This document shows positions 25,401 to 38,479 of a stretch of DNA of 64,000 nucleotides, one piece after another; position 1 is the stretch's first letter, and every line of letters starts with the position of its first letter. Source of the DNA: Sindora glabra. Its lineage: Eukaryota > Streptophyta > Magnoliopsida > Fabales > Fabaceae. The stretch lies in assembly GCA_020226215.1 (NCBI GenBank), contig CM035229.1:79501343-79565342 (forward strand), written 5' to 3'. The notes beneath the pieces were generated by a model. The model had not been told where the DNA came from. It made no database searches and saw only the letters and a list, made by a program, of their open reading frames with translations. The position numbers were made by a program, and so were the translations under genes.

Positions 25401-25899
25401 TTATATATTTACAAAGGTATGCCCAAGTCTTATTCTTATTTGTAATGTTGTGTAGGAAAGCTTAACAAAAATTATGATCAAGTATTTTCTCTATTTGTAA
25501 TGTTATTAAGCTAGGAAGCCTAAATTCATATGCCCATCAACCAATGTGATGGAAAAATTTGAAGGAAAATGGGAATTCTATATTCCAAACACCTTCCCTT
25601 TAAATCCATAAAAAAATCCATTATACTTATCTCGAAACTTCAATGACTCTAAATTTACCATGGTTTACTTAATGGCTAATTTGTATAGTTCTAGAGTGAA
25701 TCTTTCTCAAGGTAATAATTATAAAATAGTTATGTAGGCTTTGCTTTACTATTCTATTCTAGTCCATTTGATTGCTTGAATTGTTGTTATTAGAAAACAT
25801 TAGTGTGAGATAGGTTTAGAAAAGGAAAGAATGCAATGTCCTAATTTAGTTGTTGAGAGTGTCAACTTGGACTAAAATAGTGACAATGATGATTTAAGT
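22500..25899. other. SEND1 upstream region and AT-rich intergenic DNA
   Basis: The first 150 bases hold the presumed SEND1 5' UTR and promoter. From about 22660 ('gggcctgtttgaaaattat') to about 23385 ('attgtcaaatacattcgta') the ends are weakly inverted copies of each other, which suggests an old hAT-like non-autonomous element, but no target duplication was found. The rest is AT-rich with only short shadow frames. Confidence 0.4.
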
Positions 25900-27220
25900 A
25901 AAGGTAATATTGTTATAATGGATAGAATAATTAGCAATTTAACTAAAGAAGACATATTTAAGGTGGAGTTTGGCAATGAGCAAGATGCACATAACTTTTA
26001 TCATAAATATTCCATTGTAAAAGGATTTACAATTAAGTTATTTAATATTAGTGGGAATAGTAAAAACAAAATGATTTAGTGAAAACATATATGTAATTCT
26101 AATGGGCAAAAGGATAAGAAGTACATTAATCATGAGAATAAAGATAGACAACATAAATGCATCACCATATGCAATTGTAAGGCTTTACTAGTTGTGCAAT
26201 TAAACAAAAGCCTGGAGAAATGGTTTGAGCATAAATTTGTTACAAAATGTAGTGATAAATTAACCTTCTATAAGCATACACAACTACTTACAAGCAATAG
26301 GGAAATTTCTATAACTAATCAAGCTATCATAAATAATATACTCTCATATAGGATCAAGCCATGTCACATTACAAGTTTGATTATTGGATATTCTAGTGTA
26401 TATAAGAATGCAAGGTTTCATAACAAGGACATGTATAATTATATATACAAGGTAAAGAAAGGATTGGTAGAGGATGGAGATATTATAGCTATACTTAATT
26501 TTTTGAAAAGAATAATCTTCTTTTTTTTATGAGATGCAAAATAGACTATAATGGCATTTCGATGTAATGAATAATATAAGATTAACTTTGAGTGTTTTTC
26601 TGATGTAGCATTTAACATTACTTATAAAATTAATAAGTATGATATTCCTTTTATGATTTTCTCAATGTTAATCACCATAGGCAAACTATTGTCTTTACAT
26701 ATGCCCTAACTGCCAGTGAAAGGGAAAAATACTTACAAATAGGTGTTAAAGGTTATTGTGGAAGTAATGAATAAGAAAAGGTTAGTTTCAATTGTTATTG
26801 ATAGTGATAAGGCAATGAAAAAGGCAATCAAACATATGTTTCCGAGTGTAACATATAGCATATGTGCTTGGCATCTTCAGAGAAATGCTTAAAGTGGTAT
26901 CAAGGATGTCAATTTCACTACAAAGTGTAAGTCATGCATGTTGAGAGATCTTGATGTTGATGAGTTCAAGTCCAATTGAGTTAGAAAAGTATAGTAGAGA
27001 AATTTGGGGTCAATGATAATAGTTAGGTCTAAAAAATTTATCCAAAAAAATGGAAACGGGCTTTAACTTATCTTAAGAGGTAAGTTCTTTAGTACATCAT
27101 GAATTTCATCTTAGTGTGAAAAGTATGAATTCTATTATCAATAACTATATTGAGAGAAATCATAACTTGGTTAAATTTTTGCATCACTTTTAAAAAGTCT
27201 TGAGTCATGCTAGGTCTAAA
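25900..27220 (+). pseudogene. FAR1/FHY3-type MULE transposase relic
   Basis: Translated pieces in shifting frames follow the order of a FAR1-related transposase. A FAR1-type zinc domain start, EFGNEQDAHNFYHKYSIVKG (about 25964), comes first, then CNSNGQKDKKYI and an open stretch 26194-26532 ending VEDGDIIAILNFL. The MULE transposase core follows: YKINKYDIPF (about 26620-26660), IDSDKAMKKAIKHMFPSV and ICAWHLQRNA (about 26800-26890). A later piece reads VKSMNSIINNYIERNHNLVKFL (about 27115-27185). Numerous stops and frameshifts make it non-functional. I cannot tell whether it descends from a mobile element or from a domesticated FAR1-like gene. No terminal inverted repeats were identified. Confidence 0.7.
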
Positions 27221-30200
27221 TAAATTAAAGATATTTAATAAATATCCTCATAAATAATTATATTGACTTTTATCTTATGGTTCTATTCTTTAATCAAAAT
27301 TAATAAATTAATATTCTTATAAATAAAATTTAAGGATAACAATTTGGTACATATTAGATGATTTTTATATTTTTTACAAAGTTTTAGCATACAATTTATA
27401 ATTCTATATGCAAGGTTCTTTAATTTTTCAAAACTTACATTTTGTATAAATTTTGTGCATAATAACTATATGAAAAACTACAATTCTATTAACTAAAGAT
27501 GCATAATTTTTTTTAAAAAAAATTTCTTTTATACAAAAGTTACAACTTTTGATAAAAAGTTATGAATACAAAGAATATTCATAAAAGTTACAAGATTACT
27601 TATTAATGTAAACTTTTTGTGTACGTATTAAAATATAATTTTAAAATTTAAAATTAAATGTATAAATTTGAATTGGTTAAAAAGGTTTCATGGCTCTCTT
27701 CCTGAAAAAGAGAGAAATTCATCAATGCTTTAATTCTCAAAATAATTACACACTTGATGATAAAAAAAATATTGAAAAAATTAAGATTATTTTAAGTACT
27801 CCTAAGTCTTTAAAGGTTTGATCTCCTTGTAAAAGACTATCTATCAATTATATTCAAGTGATTTATAAAAATAAATTTTAGTCTTGAAATATTTTAATTA
27901 AATAATTATGTATGTTCCAACAATTTATTATCAAATTGGCATCATAGTTTACTATGTCCTATGTACAAATTTTCATGTATTGGTTCAAATATTCAAATCT
28001 TAAATAATGTAGTTGAAAATAATTCAAAAGAATTTAGAGGAAATTAATTAGTCAAATGAGATCTTAAATGATATTTAATTTTGATCCTTTAAAGAATTAG
28101 ATGGCTATAATTCATTTTCATAATAAATTATTCATCTCACTTAAATAAATAATTTAAATTTAAAATATAATGCATGAAAATAGAAAAATTTATTATATTA
28201 CATATATTACTTTTATTTTTTATCAAAATTTCTTAACATGCTAAATTTAGGTCAAACATTGATTCTTGTTAAATAAAATTATTTTTAAATTGCTAATATA
28301 CATGTAAGGAATTTGGGTAGTGTAAGCATATGCCTATGTTGAAAGGCTTAAGCCTATTATCAAATATAAAAAAAAAATTATCCACTCAAATAGTCCATCA
28401 GAAAAAAGGAACATTTACTAATAGACATTACTAATGGTCCATTTTCCTACAATGATTTTCAAATATTGTGTATTAAGCTTATTACCACTAAATATTTGAA
28501 GTTCATTGTCATTTTATTTGGGCCTAACCCATTAAGGATGAGGCATATTTTTAAATGGTTAACAATAGTTATAGATTTTCATAAAAGCACTTTTAATTGT
28601 GCATTAGTAATCGATTCTTGAAGCAGAAACCCTAGATGTAGTCATTAAAAAGAGATTATAATATACCACTAAAAAATGGTCTGCATAATTAAATCCATAA
28701 ATATAATGCAATCACATAAATTTGAATGGTTTAAACTTAACCTTTTGTTAAGAAGTATTTGAAATTATAAATTAGCCTTTAATTATTTTTATTTGCATTT
28801 AAGTGTGCATTGTTTCATGTAACCAACCTAAATTTTTGTGTAACAAAGCAATGAGATGCCTTGTAACCTTCACCATTGTTAGTCATTGCAAATGAAGTGA
28901 AGACCTATGGTTAAAGGCTATTACGAGGGATAACAATGATCATTCACACTTTGCTAACAAGTTAATTTTGGAATTTATTCTACGACTAAATTAATTAAGC
29001 AAAGTCCATCCTTTTAATTGTTTAGTGTGATATGGAACATCACCAAAGTCAATCCTTTTTTCCATTTGCATGAATAGTGGTAAGTCCAACTTAATAGGGT
29101 TGAAAAAGGCAATGACTATTACTTGTCTTGCCTACTTGCTTATACATAAAGACATAGTTGACTTGCTAACTTAGATGCTAATTTTTGATAAAACAGTTTT
29201 TGTATACTTCTTTGCTTGCAATGAAAATACCAGCATCAACAATTATAAAGATGCATCTAATTTTGGAATGATTTCTACTACAGTTGTGAAATCTGCTCCA
29301 ACACTGTGCTCATTCCTCTTTTCTTCCTTTCTTTCATTGCTAACCTTCAACATTCAATTACCTTTCCTTTTCTTATATTTGATCTAAACTAAGCTTCATC
29401 TCAATTTAGACCTAAGTTCAAAATTGAAAATGAATAATTTTTAGGTCATTTTATATATATTTTATTTCAATTTCCCTTTTACCCACAGAATGCTTGATTA
29501 ATCTAGACTTTTCATTTCCTAATGCATTGATACATCACCATGTTAATAATGCACCATAATCTTCTCCTTGAAATAAATCAACAAATGATATCATGCTATA
29601 GAATCAATGAATCCATGCCTTGAATTGTCAACCAAGGGATAATAAAATTAGCATTCAAGAATATGACATATTGATTTGTGTAAATCTAAATGTATATCAT
29701 AATAATTAATTGTTAAATTACTCTTTATTATATCACTTTCTTATAAATATGCATGATGTAAAAATGAGTTTTCACTTTTACTCTCATTTTTCACTACTAT
29801 ATTTATTAAATTATTAATTTGATAATTGGAATACTATTCAAAAATGCTTTTTCGATTATTAATTTCCTTATTTTTTTAGGTCTTGAAGATCGGTTGGATG
29901 CAAACAAATAGCTATTAGAACAATTAAAAGTATATCAAGATTATATATGATTTTCAGGAAATATAAATTAAACCACACATGTATAATATTAAGAAAATTA
30001 TCTAATGCCTACACCCATGAAAGGGTGGGTGGGAGTCCTTACCAAATAACCTTTTGGCTGAAGAAAAAAATTGTTGATTATAACTTAATTTCATAGTTCG
30101 TAAATAAAGAGACTAGATTATGTAAGAATTGGAACAAAATCCGCATAAAATAGAACTCATCCATTAGTTCATAGTTTAATAGCAAGGATGTTAATACTAC

Positions 30201-30600
30201 AACATAAAGGTAAGGATCTAATTCTTCCATAAGAATGAAAAGTTGAGAAGAACCATACATGGTACACAGTATGAGAAATTTTCGCGTGCAGTTGAATTCA
30301 TTATCAATCTGAAAAGAAAAAGAGACATAGAATTATATACGTATTTATGTAATTTATTTATACATGTAAAATTCTTATTTATTGTTGTGTCTCTTTATTC
30401 AAATACACAACAAATCATATTTGCACTAAGATTTCCATACAATGGACACATTATTCATTAACTTCCCAAATTATTTTTCAATATCTTCATGGTAAAGAAT
30501 AAATTACATATTTTTATTTCTTTATTTGTTATACCTTTTCAATATTGTAAATTGTGCACTAAAGACAATTAAGTAAATAACCTTAATCCACAATTAAGGA
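27221..30600. other. AT-rich intergenic sequence, no gene seen
   Basis: No frame longer than about 72 codons, no family motif and no splice-consistent coding. It separates the FAR1/MULE relic from the MAPR gene promoter. Confidence 0.55.
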
Positions 30601-30778
30601 TAACCATATTCTAAGCTATGGCTCAATCTGCCCTCCTGTAAAGAAAAAATTAATAATTAATTTGCCAGATGGGTTAAAATATCTGATGTCCTGAAATGTA
30701 AATATATGTTTTATCTTCTTTACTGCCTCTGACTCGTTTTCTGGTCGCCATTATCTCTCTCCAGTACAGCGAAAAGCC
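30601..30778 (+). promoter_or_regulatory. Presumed promoter and 5' UTR of MAPR gene
   Basis: The 178 bases before ATG 30779 change from AT-rich to a pyrimidine-rich leader ('ttatctctctccagtacagc') typical of plant 5' UTRs. 'aatatatgtttta' near 30700 could serve as a TATA element. The tandem duplication starts downstream of this region, so it exists once only. Confidence 0.35.
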
Positions 30779-32100
30779 ATGGCTTTGCAACTATGGGAAA
30801 CTCTGAAGGAAGATATTGTCGCATATACTGGCCTCTCTCCAGCCACTTTTTTCACGTTCCTTGCTCTGTTGTTTGCTGTTTACTATGTCATTTCAGGTCT
30901 GTTTGGGTCTTCTGATCATCGTCCAAGGTCAAGGGCTTTGGAAGAGGAGATGCAGCCTCCGCCTCCACCGGTTCAGTTGGGTGAGATCACCGAGGAAGAG
31001 CTCAAAGTCTATGATGGCTCTGATCCAAAGAAGCCTCTGCTCATGGCAATCAAGGGTCAGATCTATGATGTGTCATCGAGCAGGTATAAAATTGATTATT
31101 TTTACTTTTGTTAATTCTACTTATTTTAAGCTATGGATCGTTTTCTGGGCATTCCGAGTTCTTCTTCCGTGTTTATGATGTCAACGCCGGTTTTTAATTC
31201 TGGGCATGTTGAATTTGTGCTGAATTTGCTTTTGAAGTTGGGGTTTTTTCTGGCCTTAGTTTTTGTTCAAATGTATATAACTTAATCTATATCGTCATAA
31301 TTTCTCTTTCTACACTTTTTCCTTTATAAGGAATTTTTTATGCTTCTTCAGGGGCTTAATAATTTAAGCTTGTATTTTATTGTGAGCCTTGTTCCCTTTC
31401 ATACATAAAGGTCTTGAATTTCTTTTGCGAGCTTCATGTGACTCCTTATGGCTCTTTTGTTGTTGCTCTTGTGGTTGGTTTTTATTCACTGGCTGTCATA
31501 TAGATGATAAATAAAAGAGAATCAACTGCTCCAGTTTTGAAATAACTTTCATGTCGACTGAATCTCGGGCTCTTAACGAGGATGGGCTTTTCTCTGTTGT
31601 TCTAATTTTCGATTTCTACCTTTGCAAAAGGAAAGTATTTTTTTGTTTGACTTAACAGCTTTGTCATTCAGTTTTACAAGGAATGAGTGGTTATCTTGTC
31701 CCACTCTTTGTTAATCGGTCATTGCAGGATGTTTTATGGGCCAGGCGGACCCTATGCGCTGTTTGCTGGGAAGGATGCTAGTAGAGCCTTAGCAAAGATG
31801 TCCTTTGAAGAGAAAGACCTGACGGGAGATATCTCTGGTCTTGGCCCATTTGAGCTGGACGCCTTGCAAGATTGGGAGTACAAGTTTACTAGCAAGTATG
31901 TGAAGGTTGGAACTGTCAAAAAGCCAGTCCCAGTCGGTGAGGGAGAAGCCGCTGGAGAATCTTCTGAATCAACTGCCCGTGATGTTGATGCTGCTAAGCC
32001 TTCTGAAGATGGTCCATCAGAAAGTGCTGCTGTTAAATCAGTAAGTGCTGCTGTTAAAAACGATGAAATCCCCGCAAATGCTGATGCAGATAAAGAGTAA
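30779..32100 (+). CDS. MSBP1: Membrane steroid-binding protein (MAPR, cytochrome b5-like)
   Basis: Two coding exons, 30779-31083 and 31728-32100, joined through a 644-bp GT-AG intron, give 225 residues, the normal length for plant MSBP proteins. A single membrane anchor is at about residues 22-43 (TFFTFLALLFAVYYVISGLF), followed by a proline-rich linker (PPPPP, 60-64) and the cytochrome b5-like haem/steroid-binding domain at about 70-168 (ITEEELKVYDGS, GQIYDVSSSR, FYGPGGPYALFAGKDASRAL). The C-terminal tail is acidic and Ala/Ser-rich and contains a short duplicated SAAVK segment. The family sits in plasma or ER membranes, binds steroids or haem and supports membrane P450s and signalling. Start is the first ATG, after a pyrimidine-rich leader. 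The gene is intact. Its second exon was copied to 49754-50099 by the tandem duplication, whose left edge falls inside the intron. The MSBP1 name rests on family similarity; MSBP2 is possible. Confidence 0.93.
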
Positions 32101-34596
32101 TTGCTGAATTTTCTCACTGAAACACTTATCCTTTCCTCAGTGAATGAATATGCTGGACATCAAGTTAGGATTTTAGTTGCAGCTGGGGGTTTCTGCATGA
32201 ATGTTCAATTTGATAAGTAATAAATTGTTAGTAGCAAATTCCTGTAATCCTGAGGCTCAACCTTTTCCCTTTGTTGATATATGGATTGTGTAGCGGCAGC
32301 ACATTAATGACATGAAATAATATAATATATTGAACTTGGGTAAAAGAAATCCAGGGGAATGGCAAGCAAATGCAATTTTCTAGACAGTGACTCAAGAAAA
32401 TAATGGTTTCTCTCTGGTTGAAAATATATGGATTGGTATGCTTGTTGAGCCCATAAATTACTTTCATGATCAAAATAATGATGAACCAGATGAGATAATT
32501 ATGCTTCAGTCTGATTTACAATCTGAGACTGGTTGAAAAAGGCGAGAAATATTACAACTTTCTTTATTGTCAAAGGTCTGAATTTTAATAGAAGTAATTG
32601 ATTGAAATTAAATTTTCTGATTGGGCTGAGTGTGCAGCGCATATTTCGACTTAGTTCTGGATTTGGCAATGGGTTTTTACGCTCACCATAATTGACGGAG
32701 TTTAGACCATTGCAGTGTATTTGTATTTGATCCCTGAAATTGCTCCTGGAAGGGCGAAATAGATAAAAGAGCGTATAGATGATGTCTTTTGATTAAGCTG
32801 GTGCAATCTTTGGGGTAGTTTGCAACGACCCTCTTATGAAGGTCACACTTTCTTTATGGATAGGAATTTTAGGCAACTAAGAATGTGAAGGGTTTTACTT
32901 CGTGTCGTTACATATTTCTGTAAAACAATTCTATTTTTTTGTAATCTTTTGCATAAAAAGATCATTTTTGCATAGAAAGAAAATATTTCAAAAATTTTCT
33001 TAAAACAATTTTTGTTGATGGAAATAATTTTTTTTTGTATAATTTTTATATTAAAATCCATTAAGTTTCAAACTATTTGAATATGCACCGGACCATCAAA
33101 ACTGAAAAACTGAAAAAAAAAACTTATGTGACATACGATTTTGTTCAAGGGTTTTATTTTTCTCCACATTTTAAGTTTGATTTTGGGTACTTACTCCTAT
33201 ATGTTTAATAGTTTGACTATTCTTTTAAAAAAAATTACATAAAAGATTTAACTTAAAATTAGAACAAAAGTTAAAATTGGTTAATAAATGTGCACTTGAT
33301 ATGAGCAATTTCTTTCTTAAATTACATAAAATTAATCATTGGACTATTTATGGATTTTAATATAATCTCATTTTTTAATATGTGTGCACTTGAAAAATTA
33401 TAAAGGCACAGCTGCAATTTGTGGACTTGCTGTACGAAATACATAATCATGCTACTAATTTGCTTGATTAGACCCATATAAAACTGCTATCTGCAGGACA
33501 TTCAACTTTCTCCCATCAATGACTCTACCTTCTTTTCATCCCTTCTCAGGACAAGCATATATGAATACATCACTACCTATGGAATCGTAAGCAATAATTG
33601 AATTGATGTCATTTGTTCATTTTTGCAGGAATCATATGTTGATTTTGAGTTTTCCGCACAGAGAACTGCCAGTGTCTTTGCCTTTGATATTTATCTACTT
33701 GTATATGTCACAAGAAGTCTATGTCTGGCATAATAATAATAATAATATAGGTAACAACATTGTAATGTAATATACTGATTGTTACTCAAGCACAATGAGG
33801 AAGATGCTGGTGGGGATTTGAGTTTCGAGTATCAAATATGTCAGAACACGTGATCTTAAACAAGAAAATGTGAACTATGAAGTATTGCTACTAATATTAA
33901 CATTGTTGGTCTGAGGGATGGGTGGGAGTTTGGTCTTGATTCTCTTAAATAAGATTTTGAATTCGAATTTCATGATTAAAAAAGCAAATATTGGGAGAAT
34001 TTTGTTGCCCGAAAGGGGTTCAACCCAGGTCGATTAATCAGGGCTCAACGTAATTGCAGGATAGCAGGGGGGGGGGGGAATGAAGTATTGCTAAATATGA
34101 GAGTGCTTACTGCAATATATATGGTTGTAATAGCAGCAAAGAACTGCAGATATGTATGGTTGTCTGATTTTAGGAAATTAGAAAATTAGAAAATTTGGAG
34201 TCTTAAACGCGCAGATTAGGTATACTTGATTGCATAAATTATTGATGAGTAGCAAATTACGTCAAGAAATAGCAAATGGCTTTGTTTCTAATTTGACATA
34301 AATGTCATTTTCTTGTTTTATTTAATGGACCAAGCCTGCATATATGACAGAAGAATTCTTTTGGCTGTATTGGATTTAATAGAAATATCAATACGTATGA
34401 AATTATAAATGTTTAAATTATTGATGCGAACTGCAATCCGTTTTCTTGTTCAATTGGTCATTACATACCAAGTCGCTACAGAGACGTGAGTATTTAAAAA
34501 AATTATAATAATAAAAGCATTCAAGTATTAGCCCAGCATAGATGCAGGGGTCATTGCTACGATTAGTGACAAAGGTAAACCTCCAAGTGACGTGAG
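32101..34596. other. Duplicated 3' flank of MAPR, no gene
   Basis: Includes the MAPR 3' UTR (a possible 'aataaa' near 32218). It is matched by 50100-53190 in unit B, which has different contents at 33330-33405 versus 51275-51995. A run of about ten G is at 34069-34079. There is no coding signal. 'gggttcaaccc' with flanking sequence near 34018 is shared with unit B at about 52566. Confidence 0.6.
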
Positions 34597-35062
34597 CCCC
34601 TTGTTTGGTAAAGTAGAAAATAGGAAGGAGAGAAGCGAAATTTTTAAAATTTGAATAAGAGAGAAAACAAGAGAGAAAAAAATTTAAAATTTAAAAATTT
34701 AAGAAAATTATAATAATATATTTTATTTTTTTAATTTTTTTCTTCCCTCTTTTCTCTTCTACCAAACAAGAGAAAAAAAATATAAAATTTTCTTTCTTTT
34801 CTATTTTCTCTCTCCTTCTAAAAAAGGCAAAAAGTAATGAATTTCATAGCAGCATTAAATATGTTTGGTAAAGTAGAAAATAGGAAGGAAAGAAGAGAAG
34901 TTTTTAAAATTTAAAAATTTTAAAAAATTATAATAATATATTTTACCTTTTTATTTTCTTTTTTCCCTCTTTTCTCTTCTACCAAACAAGAGAAAAAAAA
35001 AGAAAATATAAAATTTTCTTCCTTTTCTATTTTCTTTCTCTCCTTCCAAACAAGGCAGAAAG
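34597..35062. repeat. MITE present as a tandem double, unit A only
   Basis: Two copies (about 34597-34840 and 34861-35062) of a hairpin element. Each opens with 'tttggtaaagtagaaaatagg' and closes with its approximate inverse ('tctattttctttctctccttccaaacaagg'). Inverted ends of the CCTTGTTTGG type are visible. Both copies are followed by 'agtaatgaatttcat', so the host flank was doubled with the element. Unit B has one uninterrupted flank ('gtaatgaattccat', about 53194) and no MITE. Confidence 0.65.
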
Positions 35063-35094
35063 TAATGAATTTCATGGCAACATTAAATATTTGC

Positions 35095-37669
35095 ACAATA
35101 ATAGACATAACAATCTTTATTCATATCCATTTATCCATTTATATCTATTCTTATTTTGATTCATTCATATTGATCTATTTTAATTTTAAGATAAATATGG
35201 GTCGAGTCATTATTGATTCATTCAAATGAGAGTCATATTATATTAATTTATGGATAATTATTTATCTACTTATATTCATAAGAGGTGAATTTGTATATTG
35301 CATAAATTAATATTATAAAATAAAAATATTATAATAAAATATATTTAAAATTTTAATATAATTTAAATATTTTTAAAATTAATTATTTAAAATAAAATAT
35401 AATAATATTTTTATATACGTGAAGATATCAATTTCTTTTATAAAAAAATCAAGTCCAATCTTTTATACTAAAACTGCAATTTAAATTAAATAAGTAACTT
35501 TTTATTATAATATTTTTATTTTTTAAGTGATACTTTATAAATTAAAATCTGATTATTGATATATATGTAATTTTAAAAATATATTTTATTATTGTAAAAT
35601 AAATTTAAAATAAATAATTTTTTTTACAATTTATATATAAAGAAATTGTTATGGTTTACAGTGAGAGGCTTAGTCTTCCTCTCCAAGGACAATGAGTCAA
35701 CATATCAACCATTGATGCTAGGTAATTAGCTTACCGAAATATTTGGTTAACATGTATTTTTGAAAATATTTCATCTTATTTAACTTCATTTTATACAACA
35801 AATAAGTTAACTTATAACTTATTAACTTGATCAATAAGTTATAAGCTAACTTTTAGAGGTGTTTCATATACTAACTTATAAATTATTTGGAATAGCTTAT
35901 AACTTATAAGCTATTACTTTTTTAAATTCTTTCAAAATCTATCGTTATTCTTTTTATTAATTTATAACTCACATCTTTTGTAATATAAATTAAAATAATT
36001 TTTATAAGATATAATTAATTATATTTTAATTAATTATAATTTTATAATAAATAATACAATAAAAATTATCGAAGTAAATAAATATATAAGTTTATAAAAT
36101 ATAATTAATTAAATATTAAAAATTATACTTTTATTTTAAAATTTTAATTAAATTAATATAATTTAATTTTTATATAAATATAAATTATTTTAATTATATA
36201 AGCTAACTTTTAGAGGTGTTTCTTATACTAACTTATAAGCTTTTACTTTTTTAAATTTTTTCAAAATCTATCCTTATTCTTTTTATTAATTTACAACTTA
36301 CATCTTTTGTAATATAAATTAAAATAATTTTTATAAAATATAATTAATTATATTTTAAATAATTATAATTTTATAATAAATAATACAATAAAAATGATAA
36401 AAGTAAATAAATATATAAGTTTATAAAATATAATTAATTAAATATTAAAAATTATACTTTTATTTTAAAATTTTTAATTACATTAATATAATTTAATTTT
36501 TAGATAAATATAAATTATTTTAATTATATATTTATTTCTATTAATATGTCTTTTTTCTGTCATTTTACAATTTCAACTAGTTCAACTAATTAATTTTACG
36601 AAATATTTTAGTTAGTTTATCAGCTATCAGCTATTAATTATAAATTATCAACTATCAGTTAACTTATCAGTTATTAAATAGTTTATCAGTTATCAATTAA
36701 CTTATTAGTACAAAACAAAACCTTTATTTTGTTCACTACAATTGGTGGAAGTTGAAAACCAAAGGCGGGCCTGGTTTTTAATTTTTTTCCACTCTTATTT
36801 TGCGTGTGCCATCTTTTTTCTTTCAAGACCACTTGAAACAAATAGTCCCCATTTAGTTAATTTATTTTTAAAATTAAAATTAAACATGTGCCAACACTTG
36901 GTAAAAATAGAGTTATATCTTATACAACAAAAATTCGTTTATACATTATGCAAAGATTTGTATGGTTGTATTAGTACTGAAAATTTAGTACAATTTTTAT
37001 ATAAATATTATTATTTATATTATTTCCTTAATTTAATAATATAATTTGATAAAAAATTAATAATTTTAAAAATCAGATTATTGAATTAAAAAAATTGAAA
37101 TGAGATGTTATAATATTTTTATTTTCCAAGTGATACTTTATAAATTGAAATTTGATTGTTAATATATATGTAATTTTAAAAGTGCAATTTATTATTGTAA
37201 AAGAATTCATATAATTTATAATTTTAAATTTTTTAATTTTATTGTAATGTCTATTTTAAATTAAATGAGTTTTATTTAATGTACATTAATATTAAAATAT
37301 TTAATCAACTACATTTAATACTAAAATAATTTTTAAAAATTAATGTTAAGAAAATGAGACAAAAAACTATAATTTTAAAAAGGAAATAAAAATAAAAAAT
37401 AAAAATTTTGATAGTATAAGTTTATTTTGAAATAATCCCAATAAATTTAAAATAGTAATGAAAAATAATGTTAATAAAAATGATAAAGTAGAAAATAATA
37501 ATAATTTAATGGATAAATAGATGGGTCAGGTTAACTATATATTCAAGAGTTATAGGTCATCCATGACCTATTTAAAATTTTATATTAAGTTATAAAGGGA
37601 TCAATAATAACCCTTTCACTTTTGATCCAATTCATATCTTTCTTAACTCATCCATTTATCACTTCTATA
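35095..37669. mobile_element. AT-rich 2.6-kb insertion, unit A only
   Basis: Unit B runs straight from 'cattaaatatttgc' to 'tgatggtcagg' (about 53211-53235), whereas unit A has about 2575 extra bases between the same anchors. The two ends carry loosely inverted 'ataaatggat' motifs (35130 and 37645 areas), suggesting a non-autonomous DNA transposon, but no clean terminal repeat or target duplication was seen. It has no credible gene. It contains an internal tandem repeat at 35844-36520. Confidence 0.5.
35844..36520. repeat. Tandem duplication of about 340-357 bp
   Basis: The sequence starting 'agctaacttttagaggtgtt' at 35844 recurs at 36201, and the copies stay alignable to about 36520 ('aaattattttaattatata'). 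Copy 1 has about 30 extra bases near its start. The surrounding 'aacttataagctatta' and 'atcagctatcagctatta' palindromic ends resemble a hAT-like non-autonomous element nested in the larger insertion. Confidence 0.65.
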
Positions 37670-38224
37670 TGATGGTCAGAATAGCCACTTTGGCGACAAC
37701 TTCCTTGTCCAAGAAGGACACTTAAAAGTCAACTTTTGATATTTGGAATACATGAAATTTAATTTATGACAAATCATTTACTTGAAAAATTCAACATTAG
37801 CAAAACATATTTAAATATTTAAATTTTTTAGTTTGCTTTTGTTACATTTTCATAAGAAAACTTATTTGTGCAGCCGTATATAAATAAAGAATTTTCAAAC
37901 TACAATTTGTGATTAATAAAATAATGATATCACAAGAACAAAAGAGAAAATAACTTTTATATGAAGTAAGAGATATTATTTTACGTTGCACACTTACATA
38001 TATAATATTGAATAAATAAAAAATTTCTTGTAACCTTAATTTTGAGGATTTTGCTATGAAAGAAATTTTATGATAAAATAAATTAACAAACTCTTTGACA
38101 TAATCTTTCCATACTCACAATAGTTCCCCATGCTTCTTTATAAACTTGAAACCAGCCATCACTACTGCAAATTCATACTTTATCATTCTTTTCAAGTTCT
38201 AGCTTATTGATCTCCATTTCAATT

Positions 38225-38479
38225 ATAAAAATTCCAAAATCCTTAATCTTTTGTCTACTTTTCATTGTTCTTCTGCTTTTAACTTTGCAACACTCATCAG
38301 CTTCTCACATTATTAAGCCTGCAAATCATGCAGACATTAGAAAAAGATCATCCATGTTCACGTAGGGTTATTTTGCTATTCTTTACTCACTGAACCCCAA
38401 AAAGAACAAGATGAAGCATATTCATGCAATTTCTCATTGTCCTATTGGATCTAGTATACCAAACCCTATTCATAATTGA
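38225..38479 (+). pseudogene. CLE peptide gene, dead copy in unit A
   Basis: Aligns over its whole length with the intact CLE gene at 53791-54042. The start codon has become ATA (38225), codon 47 has become TAG (38363-38365), and the C-terminal CLE box region (about 38434-38476) has changed to a sequence with no proper CLE core plus one extra codon. Only the terminal PNP-HN skeleton remains. Upstream, a canonical TATAAA is still present at about 38139-38144, where the live copy has TATAGA. No functional peptide can be made. Confidence 0.88.

Noticed and set aside
31752..32117. 121-codon minus-strand frame opposite MAPR exon 2
   Set aside because: Shadow of the real plus-strand exon; its composition mirrors the Ala/Ser-rich tail.
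34018..34040. 'gggttcaaccc' as a tRNA T-loop or SINE B box
   Set aside because: No cloverleaf, A box or 3' tail could be fitted; the same string in unit B is only the duplicate.
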